From Anaspis maculata (taxonomy: Eukaryota; Arthropoda; Insecta; Coleoptera; Scraptiidae), in assembly GCA_949128115.1 (NCBI GenBank), contig OX421967.1, positions 26,366,635 through 26,430,634 on the forward strand: a stretch of 64,000 bases of DNA, read 5' to 3'. Under the pieces are notes generated by a model. It saw only the letters and a list, made by a program, of their open reading frames with translations. It was not told the origin of the DNA and did no database searches. A program made the translations under genes and the position numbers. Positions 34,745 through 46,541 of this stretch are shown here, in pieces. The first letter of the stretch is position 1, and the number at the start of each line of letters is the position of its first letter.

Positions 34745-35065
34745 AATTATACTGTCAACCTGATCCAGTTACTGAATTCACACTATCAACGATTCTCTCT
34801 AAGAGCCAACAGTGGGCCCTTCGCCTTCCCAGCACCCGAGAATAGAAGTGATGTCGTTTGCAAAGTGAAAATAATAAAACTGAGCTATAAGAATTTCAAG
34901 CTACTCAATTTTGGCTCCATGAAGGAGTTAATTGTTGTCAATAATGATGATGATTCCAACAATTTGCCTCGCGACCGGCACATCAGAACTGCCGACCATC
35001 AAGTTGTCGTGTTAAGTGTACTTCGACTTTGGGTGAATGATGTTTGTACTGAGAAATTGTATTAA
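34745..35065 (+). CDS. Unassigned open segment in arms (106 codons)
   Basis: After an AG at 34744 the frame reads NYTVNLIQLLNSHYQRFSLR, FAFPAPENRSDVVCKVK, IIKLSYKNFKLLNFGSMKEL, IVVNNDDDSNNLPRDRHIRT, ADHQVVVLSV to a TAA at 35065. Residue usage looks protein-like in its first 90 residues and the tail enters the 130-bp tandem array. The mirror copy is at 27676-27996 on the minus strand. An in-frame TAG directly precedes it, so it would need to be an exon or a remnant. No family recognised. Confidence 0.3.
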   Translation, partial: NYTVNLIQLLNSHYQRFSLRANSGPFAFPAPENRSDVVCKVKIIKLSYKNFKLLNFGSMKELIVVNNDDDSNNLPRDRHIRTADHQVVVLSVLRLWVNDVCTEKLY

Positions 35066-36573
35066 AAATGTACCTCGATTTCAGGTCATTGATATTTGTG
35101 TGATCAACCCTATAAATTCGTTTATTATAATTTGTTTGTGCCTTAATTCAAATTTCAAATAATTTTATATGGTATAATCAACTAAGAAATTGTATTAAAA
35201 GTACCTACTCCTATTTTAAAGTATTCAATGTTTGTGTAATCAGCTATAAAAATCGCTCATGAACACCTGTTTTGGCCTTATTTGAATTTCGCGTAATTGC
35301 CTATGTAAGTAACTAAGAAATTGTATTGAATGTACCTACTTCGATTTTGAGTAATTCAAGTTTGTATTATTCAACACTGTAAATTTGTTTATGATCACCT
35401 CTCCGTGCCCTATTTTGAATTTCATGTAATTGTATATTATGTAATCAACTAAAAAATAGTCAAATGTACTTCGATTTTATGTTCGTGTGCATATCTTCTA
35501 TGTATAATCAACTATGTAAATTTGTTTATTATCACCTGTTTGTGCCTTATTTCAAATTTTATGTAATGGTATGCGGTAATCAGCTGGGAAATTGTATCAA
35601 ATGTACTTCGATTTCAAGTGAATAATGTCTGTATACTTAGCTATGAAAAGTCATTCATGCTCACCTGTTTGTACCTTATTTTAAGTTTCACGTAATTGTC
35701 TATGTAAGCAACTAAGAACATGTATTAGATGTTTTTCGATTATAGGTAGTTGATGCCTGTATACTCAGCTATGAAAAATCGTTCACGATCACCTCCTGTT
35801 TGTGCCTTATTTCAATTTGACGTAATTGTCTATGTAAGCAACTAAGAAATTTTATCGAACGTACTTCGATTTCAAGTAATTTTAGTAATCAATGTTTTTA
35901 TGTATAATCAATACTGTAAATTTGTTTATGATCACCTGTTTGTGCTTTATTTTGAATTTAATATAATTGTCTATGTAAGCAGTTATGTGAATTAAACTAC
36001 GAATAAATCATGATGTTGAGGTCTTACCCTGAACTGTATGTAATTATTGTCTATGTAACTAGCACAGTATATTGGTCTGTCAATAAAATGGTTCTATTTG
36101 CTTGCGTTTATATACCAAAAATAACTATTGAAACCAAACCACTTGAGAGTTTGCAAGGGTTAAGATACAATGAGGAGTGCTTCAGTGGGTATAGGGAATT
36201 CAAACATCCCGCGCTTTCAAGCTAACAAATGTCTCCAGCCAAACACAATCTGTGACCCAACCTGTCAAATCCAAATTCCACGTACTTTTCAAATTTCCCG
36301 CACGTTAAAATCCGCCACATGTCAAATGCCGGTAATACAGAATAAATGCTTGACGACCAGTCAAAAAAGTCACTAGATTCAGTGATAATAACCAAAAGTC
36401 ACCAGATAAACTGAAAACTTTTCAAATTTCCCGCGCCACCTGTCAAATGCCGGTAATGCAGATCCAATGCTTAACGACCTGTCAAAAAAGTCACTAGATT
36501 CAGTGTTGCCAACCAAAAGTCACCAGATAAAAGTCCCTAGAAACGTCTGCCTCAACTGCCGCCATACCTACTT

Positions 36574-37380
36574 GTTACCATCACACAAGACAACACCGAC
36601 TATAGAATTTTTATTGGCACGGGTGAAATGCTCTGCTTTTTATGCAAAGAGTTGGGCCACAAAGCCGACCAATGTCCAAACTTGAATATGTCCCAAACAG
36701 AACCTGAATCTCCTCCACTGCAAAACCGAAACACAATCGAAACAATAGCTGACGTACACTCAATAATTAATGCTGACGATCAACAGATTACAGAAACAAA
36801 TGATTCTACGGTAACAATTGTAACTGAAAATTCAAAAACTCCTCTCTTCTCTACCGAAAAACCACCAAACAAAAGACCAGCATCATCTACCCTCAACAGC
36901 GGATCTACCGAAAGTTCTCCACAGGGATCCCCACTACCAAATGACGACCATACTGGGGATTTTCAGTTTGCTAAACCGAATTCCAGAAACAACAGACACA
37001 AACTCAAATCAAAAAAAATCAAAAAATCTTCTTCCATAGAAAACGTTTCACTAACTTCCAAAGAAAACACAGAAACAATAAAACAAACGATACAGGAAAA
37101 CCCAAGCAAATACATTCTCACCTCAGACCAATTCGAGTCCTTCATTGAACAATGCACCAATGGTAAAGATCCACTAAAAACAGGTCTTTCCTTCACTGAC
37201 AATATAGTTGGTCTCATCGATATGATGAATGACATTTACCCCAGCCTAACAAACCGACATGCGAAAAGCAGATTCACAAGAATCTGCAATAAGTTGAGCC
37301 AGTCTGCTGACAATGCTGAAATATCAGACCTCTCTCAATTTTCTATTGATCCCAGCGATTCTGAGCGATCCGAATACTGA
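36574..37380 (+). pseudogene. Non-LTR retrotransposon ORF1 (gag), 5'-truncated
   Basis: The frame is already open where the palindrome ends (VTITQDNTDYRIFIGTGEML) and continues into a zinc knuckle CFLCKELGHKADQCP (CX2CX4HX4C), then a polar, serine/threonine-rich region with a basic patch (KLKSKKIKKSS) and an acidic C-terminus ending at TGA 37380. The YRIF(I/L) strand before the CCHC knuckle is usual in Jockey-type insect gag proteins. The N-terminal part that should precede it is absent, cut by the palindrome edge. Spacing to ORF2 is 31 bp. Confidence 0.85.
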
Positions 37381-37411
37381 AAACCACCACTCAACCTGAC
37401 AACAAACAAAA

Positions 37412-40104
37412 ATGGCGTCTGTGATTCAGTGGAATTGCAATGGTTTTTACACCAGATTCACTCATATCCAACGCCTGATCAGTGATCACAACCCCTCAGT
37501 ACTATGTTTACAAGAAACAAACTTCAAAGGCAACCACAGCCCTTCATTAAAAGGGTACAATACTCTCACAAAAAACCGAATCACTCAACAAATTGCCAGC
37601 GGTGGTGTCTCAATTTCAATCAAGAAAAATCTACATCATGAGGAAGTTGTTATCTCAACTAATTTGGAGGCAATTGCTGCCTCGGTTTGGTGTCCCAGCA
37701 AAATCAACATTTGCAACATATACTTACCTCCAAATACAAATCTCGACTCCAATGAACTGGCCAACCTAATCACCCAAATCCCCCCTCCATTCATCATAGT
37801 CGGCGATTTTAATGCCCACAACATTATGTGGGGATCACACTCCAATAGTCTCAGAGGAAGAGAAATTGAAAACCTATATCTCAGAAATCCGTCCTTATTT
37901 TTGCTAAACAACGGCCAACCTACTCACTTCAATTCATCATCTGGCAGCTTCTCTAGCATAGACCTTAGTTTCAGCGATCCACGCAGTGGCCCCGCCCTGT
38001 GCTGGACAGTTCTGCCAGAACTATATGACAGCGACCACTTTCCCATTGTAATTTCTTATCGAAAAAACAACCTCAGTGACCCCAATAAACCTTTTGAAAA
38101 ATGGAAAGATAAAGGAGTTGATTGGCTGGCTTATCAAAACATGGTTGACGAGAAATTGTCTACTTTCTCCCTCCAGGATGACATCAATGATAACGTTCAA
38201 AAATTCTCCAATATCATAACCGAAGCAGCCGAACAATGCATCGGAAAAAAAACTGTTACCACAAACCACAACCCAGTGCCCTGGTGGAATCCTAAATGCA
38301 GTCTTGCCGTCAGGGAATCCAAAACTGCCTTTAACAGATTCAAAAAACACCCTGACGTCGAAAATCTGATCGCGTTCAAGAAACATAGAGCTAAAAGCCA
38401 GGTTCGTACTGAAGGATGCCAAAAAGTCATCTTGGCAAAATTATGTCTCCACTCTCACTAGTTCCACTCCCCTGAGGGAAGCCTGGTCCAAAATTAACAG
38501 AATAAAGGGCCTCAATTGCAACCCCTCTTCCATAACAGCGCTAAAAGACGAAAGTAACAACCTAATCACTTCTAACGACGATATTGTGAATCTACTAGCA
38601 AATCAATTCTACAAGCACTCCAGCGACAACTTCTACTCGAATGAATTCCTGAAAATAAAGTCAGAAAAAGAGAAGATCCCACTCAATATGAACAACTTCG
38701 AAAACCCCGAACTTAATGTTCCACTGCGGAGATCCGAATTGGATGAAGCCCTCAAAAACTGCAAAAATTCAGTCCCAGGCCCCGACTCTATCCCCTTCAC
38801 TTTCTTAAAAAACCTATCTGACGCTGCAGTCCAAACTCTCCTAGACATCTTCAATTTTATATGGCAGCGACAATGTTTCCCTGACTGGTGGAGAGAATCC
38901 ACTGTAATTCCCATTCTCAAACCCAATAAACCCAAAATCGAACCATCGAGTTACAGACCGATATCTTTGACCTGCACTATGTGCAAATTACTCGAAAAAA
39001 TTATCAACAACAGACTCAAATGGTTTCTTGAGGAAAACAATCTACTGTCCAACCGCCAGAGCGGTTTCAGAATAGGTCGATCAACCGTCGATAATATGGT
39101 CCTCCTGCAATCTGAAATCTCAGAAGCCTTTGCTACTAATAGGAATCTGGGAGCGGTGTTTTCTGACATTGAAAAAGCATATGACACAACATGGAGACAC
39201 GGCATACTGTTGAAACTTTTGAAGTGGAAGATCAACGGAAACATGGTCGCTTTCATAAAAAACTTCCTCTCACACAGAACTTTCAGAGTGAAAAAAAATA
39301 ATGTTCTATCTAAGCAATTCTTTCAGGAAAATGGCATCGCTCAGGGTTCAGTCGTCAGTGTCACTTTATTCCTTGTTGCTATAAATGAAGTCCTATCGAA
39401 AATCAAGCTGCCAGTTAGAGGTGCTCTGTACGCCGATGACCTCGTGATTTTTTGTAAAGGCACTAATGGACGAGAAATACAAACTCTGCTACAGGTAGCC
39501 ATCAATGAGATCGAGGAGTGGGCTGTGCAGTCGGGTTTCAGATTTTCTCCTCTGAAATCTAAGGTAATGATCTTTTCCCGAAAGTACAAAATAAGCCCCC
39601 TACCTCCCATTAAAATATACAACACGGAGATTGAACAGGTTCAAGAACTGCGATTTCTTGGTCTCATCTGGGACACCAAACTAACCTGGAAACCCTATGT
39701 TGAACAACTAAAAGCCGAATGCGCCCAAAGGTTGAACCTGTTGAAGACTATTTCTCACCATCACTGGGGTTCAGAGGAAGCTCTTCTTCTGACTGTTTAC
39801 AGAGCCCTAATCAGGTCGAAACTTGATTATGGGTCGATTGTATACTCATCTGCGTCGAAATCAACCTTGAGGAAATTAAACTGCATAGCTAACGCTGCGA
39901 TCAGAATGGCTACCGGTGCCTTTAGGACCAGCCCGATAGAATGTTTGCTCCAGCTTGCAAATGAACCCCCTCTTGATATCCGAAGAGAATCTCAAACGTT
40001 AACATACTCTGCCAGAGTAGCAGCCTCGAAAAATAATGCAGCGTACCACTCAGTCTTCTCCACAAAATACCACCACATTTTCCAGTCGAAACCAAGACTC
40101 ACTC
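37412..40104 (+). pseudogene. Non-LTR retrotransposon ORF2 (endonuclease-reverse transcriptase)
   Basis: An AP-type endonuclease domain (IQWNCNG, CLQETN, NIYLPPNT, VGDFNAHNIMWG, SSIDLSFSD, YDSDHFPI) is followed by a reverse transcriptase (SSYRPISLTCTMCKLLEKII, SGFRIGRSTVDN, FSDIEKAYDTTW, NGIAQGSVVSVTLFLVAINE, catalytic LYADDLVIF) and the thumb region up to HHIFQSKPRLT. A single-base frame change near 38400 separates the two halves: the endonuclease frame ends at 38461 while the other frame carries on from FVLKDAKKSSWQNYV. Apart from that, coding is intact, so the copy is young. Motif order places it in the Jockey/I-like group; an RNase H domain, if any, would be in the gap. It enters 200 N at 40105. 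Confidence 0.88.
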
Positions 40105-40304
40105 NNNNNNNNNNNNNNNNNNNNNNNNNNNNNNNNNNNNNNNNNNNNNNNNNNNNNNNNNNNNNNNNNNNNNNNNNNNNNNNNNNNNNNNNNNNNNNNN
40201 NNNNNNNNNNNNNNNNNNNNNNNNNNNNNNNNNNNNNNNNNNNNNNNNNNNNNNNNNNNNNNNNNNNNNNNNNNNNNNNNNNNNNNNNNNNNNNNNNNNN
40301 NNNN
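40105..40304. other. Assembly gap (200 N)
   Basis: A run of 200 N interrupts the 3' part of the non-LTR element. The sequence after the gap does not continue the reverse transcriptase frame recognisably, so the gap length is probably nominal. Confidence 0.99.
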
Positions 40305-41250
40305 CAAGACTTTGGTTTTTAGCCTTGTTTATGACTTCGTTTCCAGTCCACCCCAGTATAATATTGAGTATATTCCGTTTACGATGTAATTTAGTAATGT
40401 CTCTTTTGAATTCATCGTCCGATCTTGAAAGATGGAGTATTTGATTGGGGAGCGATTTTGGTCTTGAAAACAAGCTCCTCCCCCCAAGAAAGATTATGAA
40501 CGATGATGCCGGACACATACGATGTTGGCGATCGTTGAAAATCCCTACCTTGAGTTGTAACGAACTGAACAGAAAACAAACTGAGCTTGACAAAAAAAAA
40601 ATAACCACATCCACATTTGAACCAAGTGGTTCTAAGGCAATGGATATTTATTTTTCGTGCTGCCATAATTGAAAATGACAATATCCGCTCGGTGTCCTGC
40701 ACTGTAATATTCAGAAAAAGGTCTAGAGCGGCAAAGTAAAAAGTACACGTGAAAAATAAACTAACCTCGCAAAATCATTCACAATTCAAGAGAGATCACG
40801 TTTTCAATGTTATAGCTTGAAATTTTCAGTTCAAATCAGTTAAAATTATAAATAATCACTTTGAAAATTGACAATTTAGGGTCATTTTTCGAATATCTGT
40901 TGGTACAATTGCAGAATGATTTTTGACGTTTTGTGGCGCGAAGGTTTAAAAGTGATTAATTTATGCCATTTCCTGTGTTTCGTCGTCACACAAGACACTA
41001 GAGCTCAGTGATTTCGGGATTTTTGAGGGATGGCCCTTCTAATTGGGGAGGGGAAGGGCGGTTTTAAGCAAGAAAATTCAAACATAGGACGCAATTTTTC
41101 AAATCAACATTTGACACACAATAATCTGCATCTAGTAGGTACATGCCTCGTGCCTTGGTGATGGATGGCAGAAGTACCAACTTGAAATGATTATTGCGAT
41201 ATGATCTTATTTATTTGTAATTTTATTGAAAGCAGCACGAAAAACGATGT
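40305..41250. other. No supported gene
   Basis: No recognisable 3' end of the retrotransposon and no poly-A tail are seen after the gap. The minus-strand frame at 40412-40702 has no family resemblance. Confidence 0.4.
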
Positions 41251-41367
41251 ATGCTACTCGCGCTGAAAACGGCATAGCATAACTCTCTTACATGCAGCTC
41301 TCGGCCTAGGGCCTCGAGCTGCATTCACGTTCGTTATGCTATGCCCGGTTTTCGGCGCTAGTAACAT
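41251..41367. mobile_element. 117-bp hairpin element
   Basis: ATGCTACTCGCGCTGAAAAC pairs with GTTTTCGGCGCTAGTAACAT, then GGCATAGCATAAC with GTTATGCTATGCC, then ATGCAGCTCTCGGCC with GGGCCTCGAGCTGCAT. The whole segment can fold into one stem. Confidence 0.85.
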
Positions 41368-41551
41368 AAAATACTATATTAATTCAATATTACTTATTCA
41401 TTTAACTGGAAAACCGCCAGTATGTCAACTGGCAACTAATGTGAAGTGTCAAAACTAACGTTTCAGTGGAGTATGCCTGTATAAAACTTTCAAATTTGAA
41501 TTGTAGAAGATATTGTATTACGATGGTATTACCTAGTATATTATTAAACAA

Positions 41552-41650
41552 GCGGGTAATGATTGCTTCTTACTCATGAGGATGCAGTTTGCCGACACGA
41601 GCCTTGGCGAGTGTCGTAAAGCATCCGAATGAGTAATAGCCATTACCCGC
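41552..41650. mobile_element. 99-bp hairpin element
   Basis: GCGGGTAATGATTGCTTCTT pairs with a right side ending GCCATTACCCGC; inner ACTCATGAGGATGC pairs with GCATCCGAATGAGT, around GACACGAGCCTTGGCGAGTG. Confidence 0.8.
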
Positions 41651-41666
41651 GAGTAGAATACTATGC

Positions 41667-41743
41667 TTTATCCAGTCTTATTGAAAAATGCAGGAATGTA
41701 TGCGCGTGATAATGCGTGCATTATTCAATAGGATTGGATAAAA
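41667..41743. repeat. 77-bp hairpin
   Basis: TTTATCCAGTCTTATTGAAA and ATGCA pair with TGCATTATTCAATAGGATTG then GATAAA. It lies only 17 bp after the preceding hairpin, so the two may be parts of one element. Confidence 0.75.
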
Positions 41744-42080
41744 TAATATAACACATCCTCGAACACATCTTTCACTAGACTTTCAGAAAAATAGGCTGTG
41801 GTCATCGGGTCATCGCATCCCGCCACGTGCGACAGCGCACAATCGGTTCAAAAAGTAGCATTACTGAATTTACATCGTGAACGAGATATACTCACTTATA
41901 TGTTCTTGGAATTAATCAACTTTGTGATGTTAATATTGTTGTTTGCTGTTGTTTGCAAACATATTCATTCACTTTCTTGATTTATGATATCATAAAGTGA
42001 TAGTCTCTTTTCAATGTTTGTCCGGAGTCGCAAACTTATTCAGTTATTTTTATATTTTACTTTCAAGGTGGTAATATGTA

Positions 42081-42980
42081 TACCGTGTGTTTTTCGAAAA
42101 CCGCACCAGCCCATAACTTTTTTCCTATGGGATACATAGATTTGAAATTTTTATGGGATATTTGAGAGCACTTTTGCTGTTTCTCGCCTTGATCATAAAG
42201 CAACACTCACTTCCGGAAGTAACCGAAAGCGACATCAACTTTCAATTTTTGAATTGAACACCCTGTATATTTTTTGTGGTTCTGATAAAGATTTTTTTAT
42301 TGATACAGTGGTGGTATTAAAAATTCTCTATGATGGAAAATGACGATTTTATAACGAATTGAATATAATTCAACTATTATTACCAAAGGTGGCTGCAACC
42401 ACAATTAAAAATCTGAAGTTCGATGTTTGTTGATTGCAACATGTCAAGAAGCGTTGCCGGGTTGAAATCGACATGAACAATAAACAAAATTCCAACTTCT
42501 GATTTTTTTTTTGTAGTCGCAGCCACTTTCGGTAATAATAACTAATTACAATTTAATCGATTTGATAATAATCGATTTCAACCGGCAACGCTTCTCAACA
42601 TGAACAATTGACAAATTTCTAACTTCAGGTTTTTATTTGTGGTCGCAGTCACCTTTAGTGATAATAATTTACCTATTTTCAATTCGCTATAAAATCGTCA
42701 TTTTTCATCATAAAGAATTTAAAAAAAAAACATCATTGTGTTATTGAAAAAATCTCTATCCAAATATCAAAAAATATACAGGCTGTTCCATTTAGAAATC
42801 AAAAGTTGATGTCACTTCCGGAAATGAGGACAGCTTCATGGTCAACGCAAAAATTAGCAAAAATACTCCTAAATATGCCATAAAAATCTCAAATCAATAC
42901 ATCCCATAGGTAAAAAATTATGGACTGGTGCGGTAGGTAAAAAATTATGGACTGGTGCGGTTTTCGAAAAACACACGGTA
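42081..42980. mobile_element. 900-bp foldback element with multi-hairpin core
   Basis: TACCGTGTGTTTTTCGAAAA pairs with TTTTCGAAAAACACACGGTA exactly. The arms carry CCGCACCAGCCCATAA and its mirror, with a 28-bp tandem duplication (TAGGTAAAAAATTATGGACT...) in the right arm only. Inside, ACTTCCGGAAGT-like and TGGCTGCAACCAC/GTAGTCGCAGCCAC words form further inverted pairs, as does GATTTCAACCGGCAACGCTT with AAGCGTTGCCGGGTTGAAAT. No coding frame. Confidence 0.88.
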
Positions 42981-45900
42981 TGCAGTAGATTATGTTGCAC
43001 TGGCGACCTTATAAATGGGAACACTAAACTCTGACACTTACAATTTTTTTTGCAACTTGAACTGATAATTATTGATTTTTCACCCGATCTTAACAACAGA
43101 AAAAAATGTAGGTTCGGTTCGATGGCTAGCCAAATACCAGTAATGTCAAGTGTTTCCATTATGATTCTGCCAGTGTACGTTCTCTCTGAAGCACTCTGTT
43201 CAAATTCCATTTTCTCATTCTTCCAATAGCTTCATACCTATCAGCAAGAATTCAAATAGCAATCTGAAAGAAGCAAAATTTTCCAAAGCCCCAGCAGAAC
43301 TTGCTTGAATCAATTATCCATTTCTAAATTGCACTACTTACATCACTGGCGAACTATTTACGATCGGACTCGGGTCTAGTAAACTAGTAAAACCCGGCAT
43401 CTTTTACACATATCTATTTATTATTCACACATACACACTGGACCCAGACTCACTAATTATCTGATGATTATTGACCATTATAGTAAATGCACCGGCGAAC
43501 ATCTCTAATCAAGCTATAGACTATGAAATTATAATTTTTAATATTATTTATTATTTGTGGTGGATGAAGGTATAGCAAATCTCGTTCTTTTCAGGGTCAC
43601 TTTTTTTTCTTATTGGTAATCTCCGCACTCTTTGATATTTTAAACGTATTTTTTTCCATTAGCACTAGGTATGTAATTATTGATAGAGGTACAGGGTTTC
43701 CCATCGAAAAGCCGCTTCGTAACCAGGATTATTATGAAATATAATATAATTTAACTATTAGGTATTGCTCGGGCTGTACTTATGACCGCCTGTTATAGAT
43801 CAAAGTTCGATTTTTCAAATTTTCTATAGCGTTTAGTTGTAGTAGCAACTTAGTTTCAGCAATTTTTATACATTCTTGTACTTAAGCAAAGTGAAAGGAA
43901 CAAAAAATAAATCGTCCTCTGTATCTTAATTTTGCGAAATATTAACTGTCCTTATTTTTAAAAAATTTCAGAAAAACGCAAATTAGGCCATTATCGCTGA
44001 GTATACTATTAGATTTTGGATACTTGAATATCCCCAAACGCAGTCTTTATTTCGAATATTTTCAAGCTTTCGCTTTTTCAAGGACCTAATATCAATTTTA
44101 AAAAAATGCATAGGTATCCATCTGAAGATGAATTCTTTAGACATTCTAACGTAAATTTGGAAAATTGTTTCGAAACAATAAAGTCAGCAAATGTTTGAAG
44201 ATGATTCGGAGCCAAGCATTTATACATATAGCAATGAAAGATTTGCTTGGTATGCGGAGATGAAAGGTCTTCGACTTCAATAAACGCACCGGAGTCCAGA
44301 TCAACCCCTCTAATAGGACTAGTCCTCTGTCAAAAACTTCGGATTGAACATGATGATTTCTGATGTTTATTGAATTCGTTTCCAGAATTTGACATTTGAA
44401 GAGTTTAAAAAAGGGCTGTCGACCCTCTCAAAACGATCAAAACAGAGATTAGGGATCTGTCTCTTGCTCCTAAACAAGCACTGTATTTCTATATAACATT
44501 GCATGCAATTTTTGATTCCCGTCGAAAATTTCCGTTGGGACACACTGTATAATATCACCATAATATGCACGTGTACGTCTTGCCGTAACAAAGTAAGTAT
44601 AATAATTGGTGCAAAATCCGCACACCTTTTATTCCACCTACTAAATATTTATAAAATTCAAATGAGTTTCCCCAAGAGCATTTTGGAATTTTCCCGCAAT
44701 CCACTTTAAAACCACATAACAGGGTAGTAAATCTTAAGGTGGTACCTACTCACTTGTTCAGTGTGATGAAAAAAGATCACGCTCGGCACACCACGTCTAA
44801 CCCATCACACAAATCACGAAACTTTGATTTAAAGTTGCACTTCTGGATTGAAGTCGAAAAAAAAACAGCAATAAACAATAAACACATATGATCGAGAGAG
44901 AATTAATGATAAGACAAGTCTATGAAGTGGCTGATGACTGAAGAAATCCGTGTCGAAAAATAAGATAAGAACTTGTGTTACGTTTTATAATGTGCGTTAT
45001 CGTAAATCACCGCTTCGAGGACTCCTTTATGTATGCATGCGGATTAACTCCAATTAACATCACACGTCTAATTATTAGCAGCGATTTGTTTTTGATTCGG
45101 GACGATAATTCGAAAAGTAAATTTTCAAGTTTTGAACACATGACAAACAGACACACACGCAGATACACACACACAACACTTTTGCGCAAACACAAATTTT
45201 TTAAGTAAATTTTTCTTGTCTTGAATTTCTAGAGGAAAAGTTTTCGAGGGTGTAGTTTTTGAGGAATCGCGGCGAAAACACACCGCGACGCTCACATTTT
45301 CTCGGTTTTTAAAATGTTGCGAGAGGGAAACGTTTGCCGGGCCAAACTTGGACACGACACCTAGCGAGCGTCGATGGCACATGGCCAGGCATATTGCTGG
45401 TTGCAGAAAATTTATTTGAGAATAATAAAATCTGGTAATATCTAATTAAAAAGTTATTGATGGCGCAATATTGAGTAGGTACTGATTCCAGTTAAAGTTG
45501 ATTGGAAGAGGCAAATCTTAAAACAGAACCAGTATAGCTTTTTATTTGTAGTACAGAATGTCCTTCCAGTACCTCCATAGACAAAGTACCTCACAATTTA
45601 TATTAGAAAACGATCCACTGCAAAGTTGGCTCCAGAAGTTTCTCGTAACGTGACGTCATCTACCGATCGATAACAAAAGGTTGCCACTGCGCCTCTTTGC
45701 ATATTTCCACTCAACGGTATTAGGTAGATAGCTATCTACAGTGGCGGCGGGAGAAATTTCTGTTGTAAGAATGACAGATTTCAGATGCCCTGACAACCTG
45801 GCCAGCCCGAGCTTCATCTCTGTCACATACATAACTTGTGCTACATCAGTCAAATCTGTTGTCATATTCCTTGCAAACGATATACCCCCGTATAATGCGT

Positions 45901-46541
45901 TCTTGAGATATTTTTTTGTAGAACTTACCAGTAGGAATGGTCACTTTTTTACTCCTGCCATATGCGTCGATATAGGGAATGTCGTGTTACTGGGATTGAC
46001 ATTGATTGTCAAAAAAGAAAACATATCGACCACCTGCCAAGAGCCATTTAAACCCCCTTCGGTCAGCTAACTAGTCGCAACCAGTCGTAAAAAATACAAA
46101 TTAATAGTTGGTGCCTCTTGAAGCCTACGTGACGGAGACTAGGACAAGAAGGCGCCAAAACCTGAACCCCTGAAACTAACAGATCCGCCGACTGCCGCCT
46201 CACAAATACACAAACCACCTGCGCTTCCAACGACCGCAATGTTTGCACTCTTGGTCGTTCTCACTCTACAGGTCGTCGCTTCTATAAATGCTTCTTCCAA
46301 CTTACTCTGGCAAGTTCTCGTTCTCGATACACAGATCCTCCGCCAAATGTACAGCAGATTCAGAGCGCGAGAAGTAGAGAGTGTGGACGGCTTGCAGGAC
46401 CTTTGTATGGTTGAGGTGCACAATAAGATCAAGACCTGAACTCCGATGCGACATTTTTTGATCGACACTGTCAGATCTGCCACGAACGGACGTGGAAGGG
46501 TTCATCACCAACGCTGTTCTTCCTCCAACCGTTCTTGTCTC
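42981..46541. other. Non-coding stretch
   Basis: No supported gene in 3.6 kb. A CA-rich run lies at about 45145-45180. The 45741-46070 frame (+) starts at GTG, has mixed composition and no recognised family. Frames at 46139-46562 overlap on opposite strands and are not called. Confidence 0.4.

Larger units (their letters stand above)
26169..36572. mobile_element. 10.4-kb palindrome, Polinton/Maverick-related
   Basis: Two arms, 26169-30402 and 32342-36572, are near-identical reverse complements. Corresponding coordinates sum to 62741 at the outer part and 62744 at the inner part, so only about three single-base length differences (in homopolymer runs) separate them over 4.2 kb. The tips read AGTAGGTATGGCGGC and its complement, compatible with the AG termini of Polintons. 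The spacer 30403-32341 holds a Polinton-type integrase tail, a 219-codon ORF and two tandem arrays. The six bases outside the tips differ (CAAGAC and TGTTAC), so no target duplication is seen. DNA polymerase B, ATPase, protease and capsid genes are absent. It is either a non-autonomous derivative with very long terminal repeats or a head-to-head rearrangement; an assembly artefact is not excluded. Confidence 0.7.
32342..36572 (+). repeat. Right arm of the 10.4-kb palindrome
   Basis: Mirror image of 26169-30402 with about three homopolymer length differences, for example ten versus eleven bases in the run near 32523-32536 and its partner near 30207-30217. Its outer edge abuts the gag frame of a non-LTR retrotransposon. 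Confidence 0.9.

Noticed and set aside
26169..36572. CRISPR-like reading of the 59-bp array
   Set aside because: Units are contiguous and near-identical with no variable spacers, and the genome is eukaryotic.
36583..36591. CAAGAC near the right tip as the partner of CAAGAC at the left tip
   Set aside because: It is 13 bp away from the tip, so it does not qualify as a target duplication; six-base words recur by chance.
45741..46070. 109-codon plus-strand frame with GTG start
   Set aside because: No ATG, no family and no flanking splice sites.
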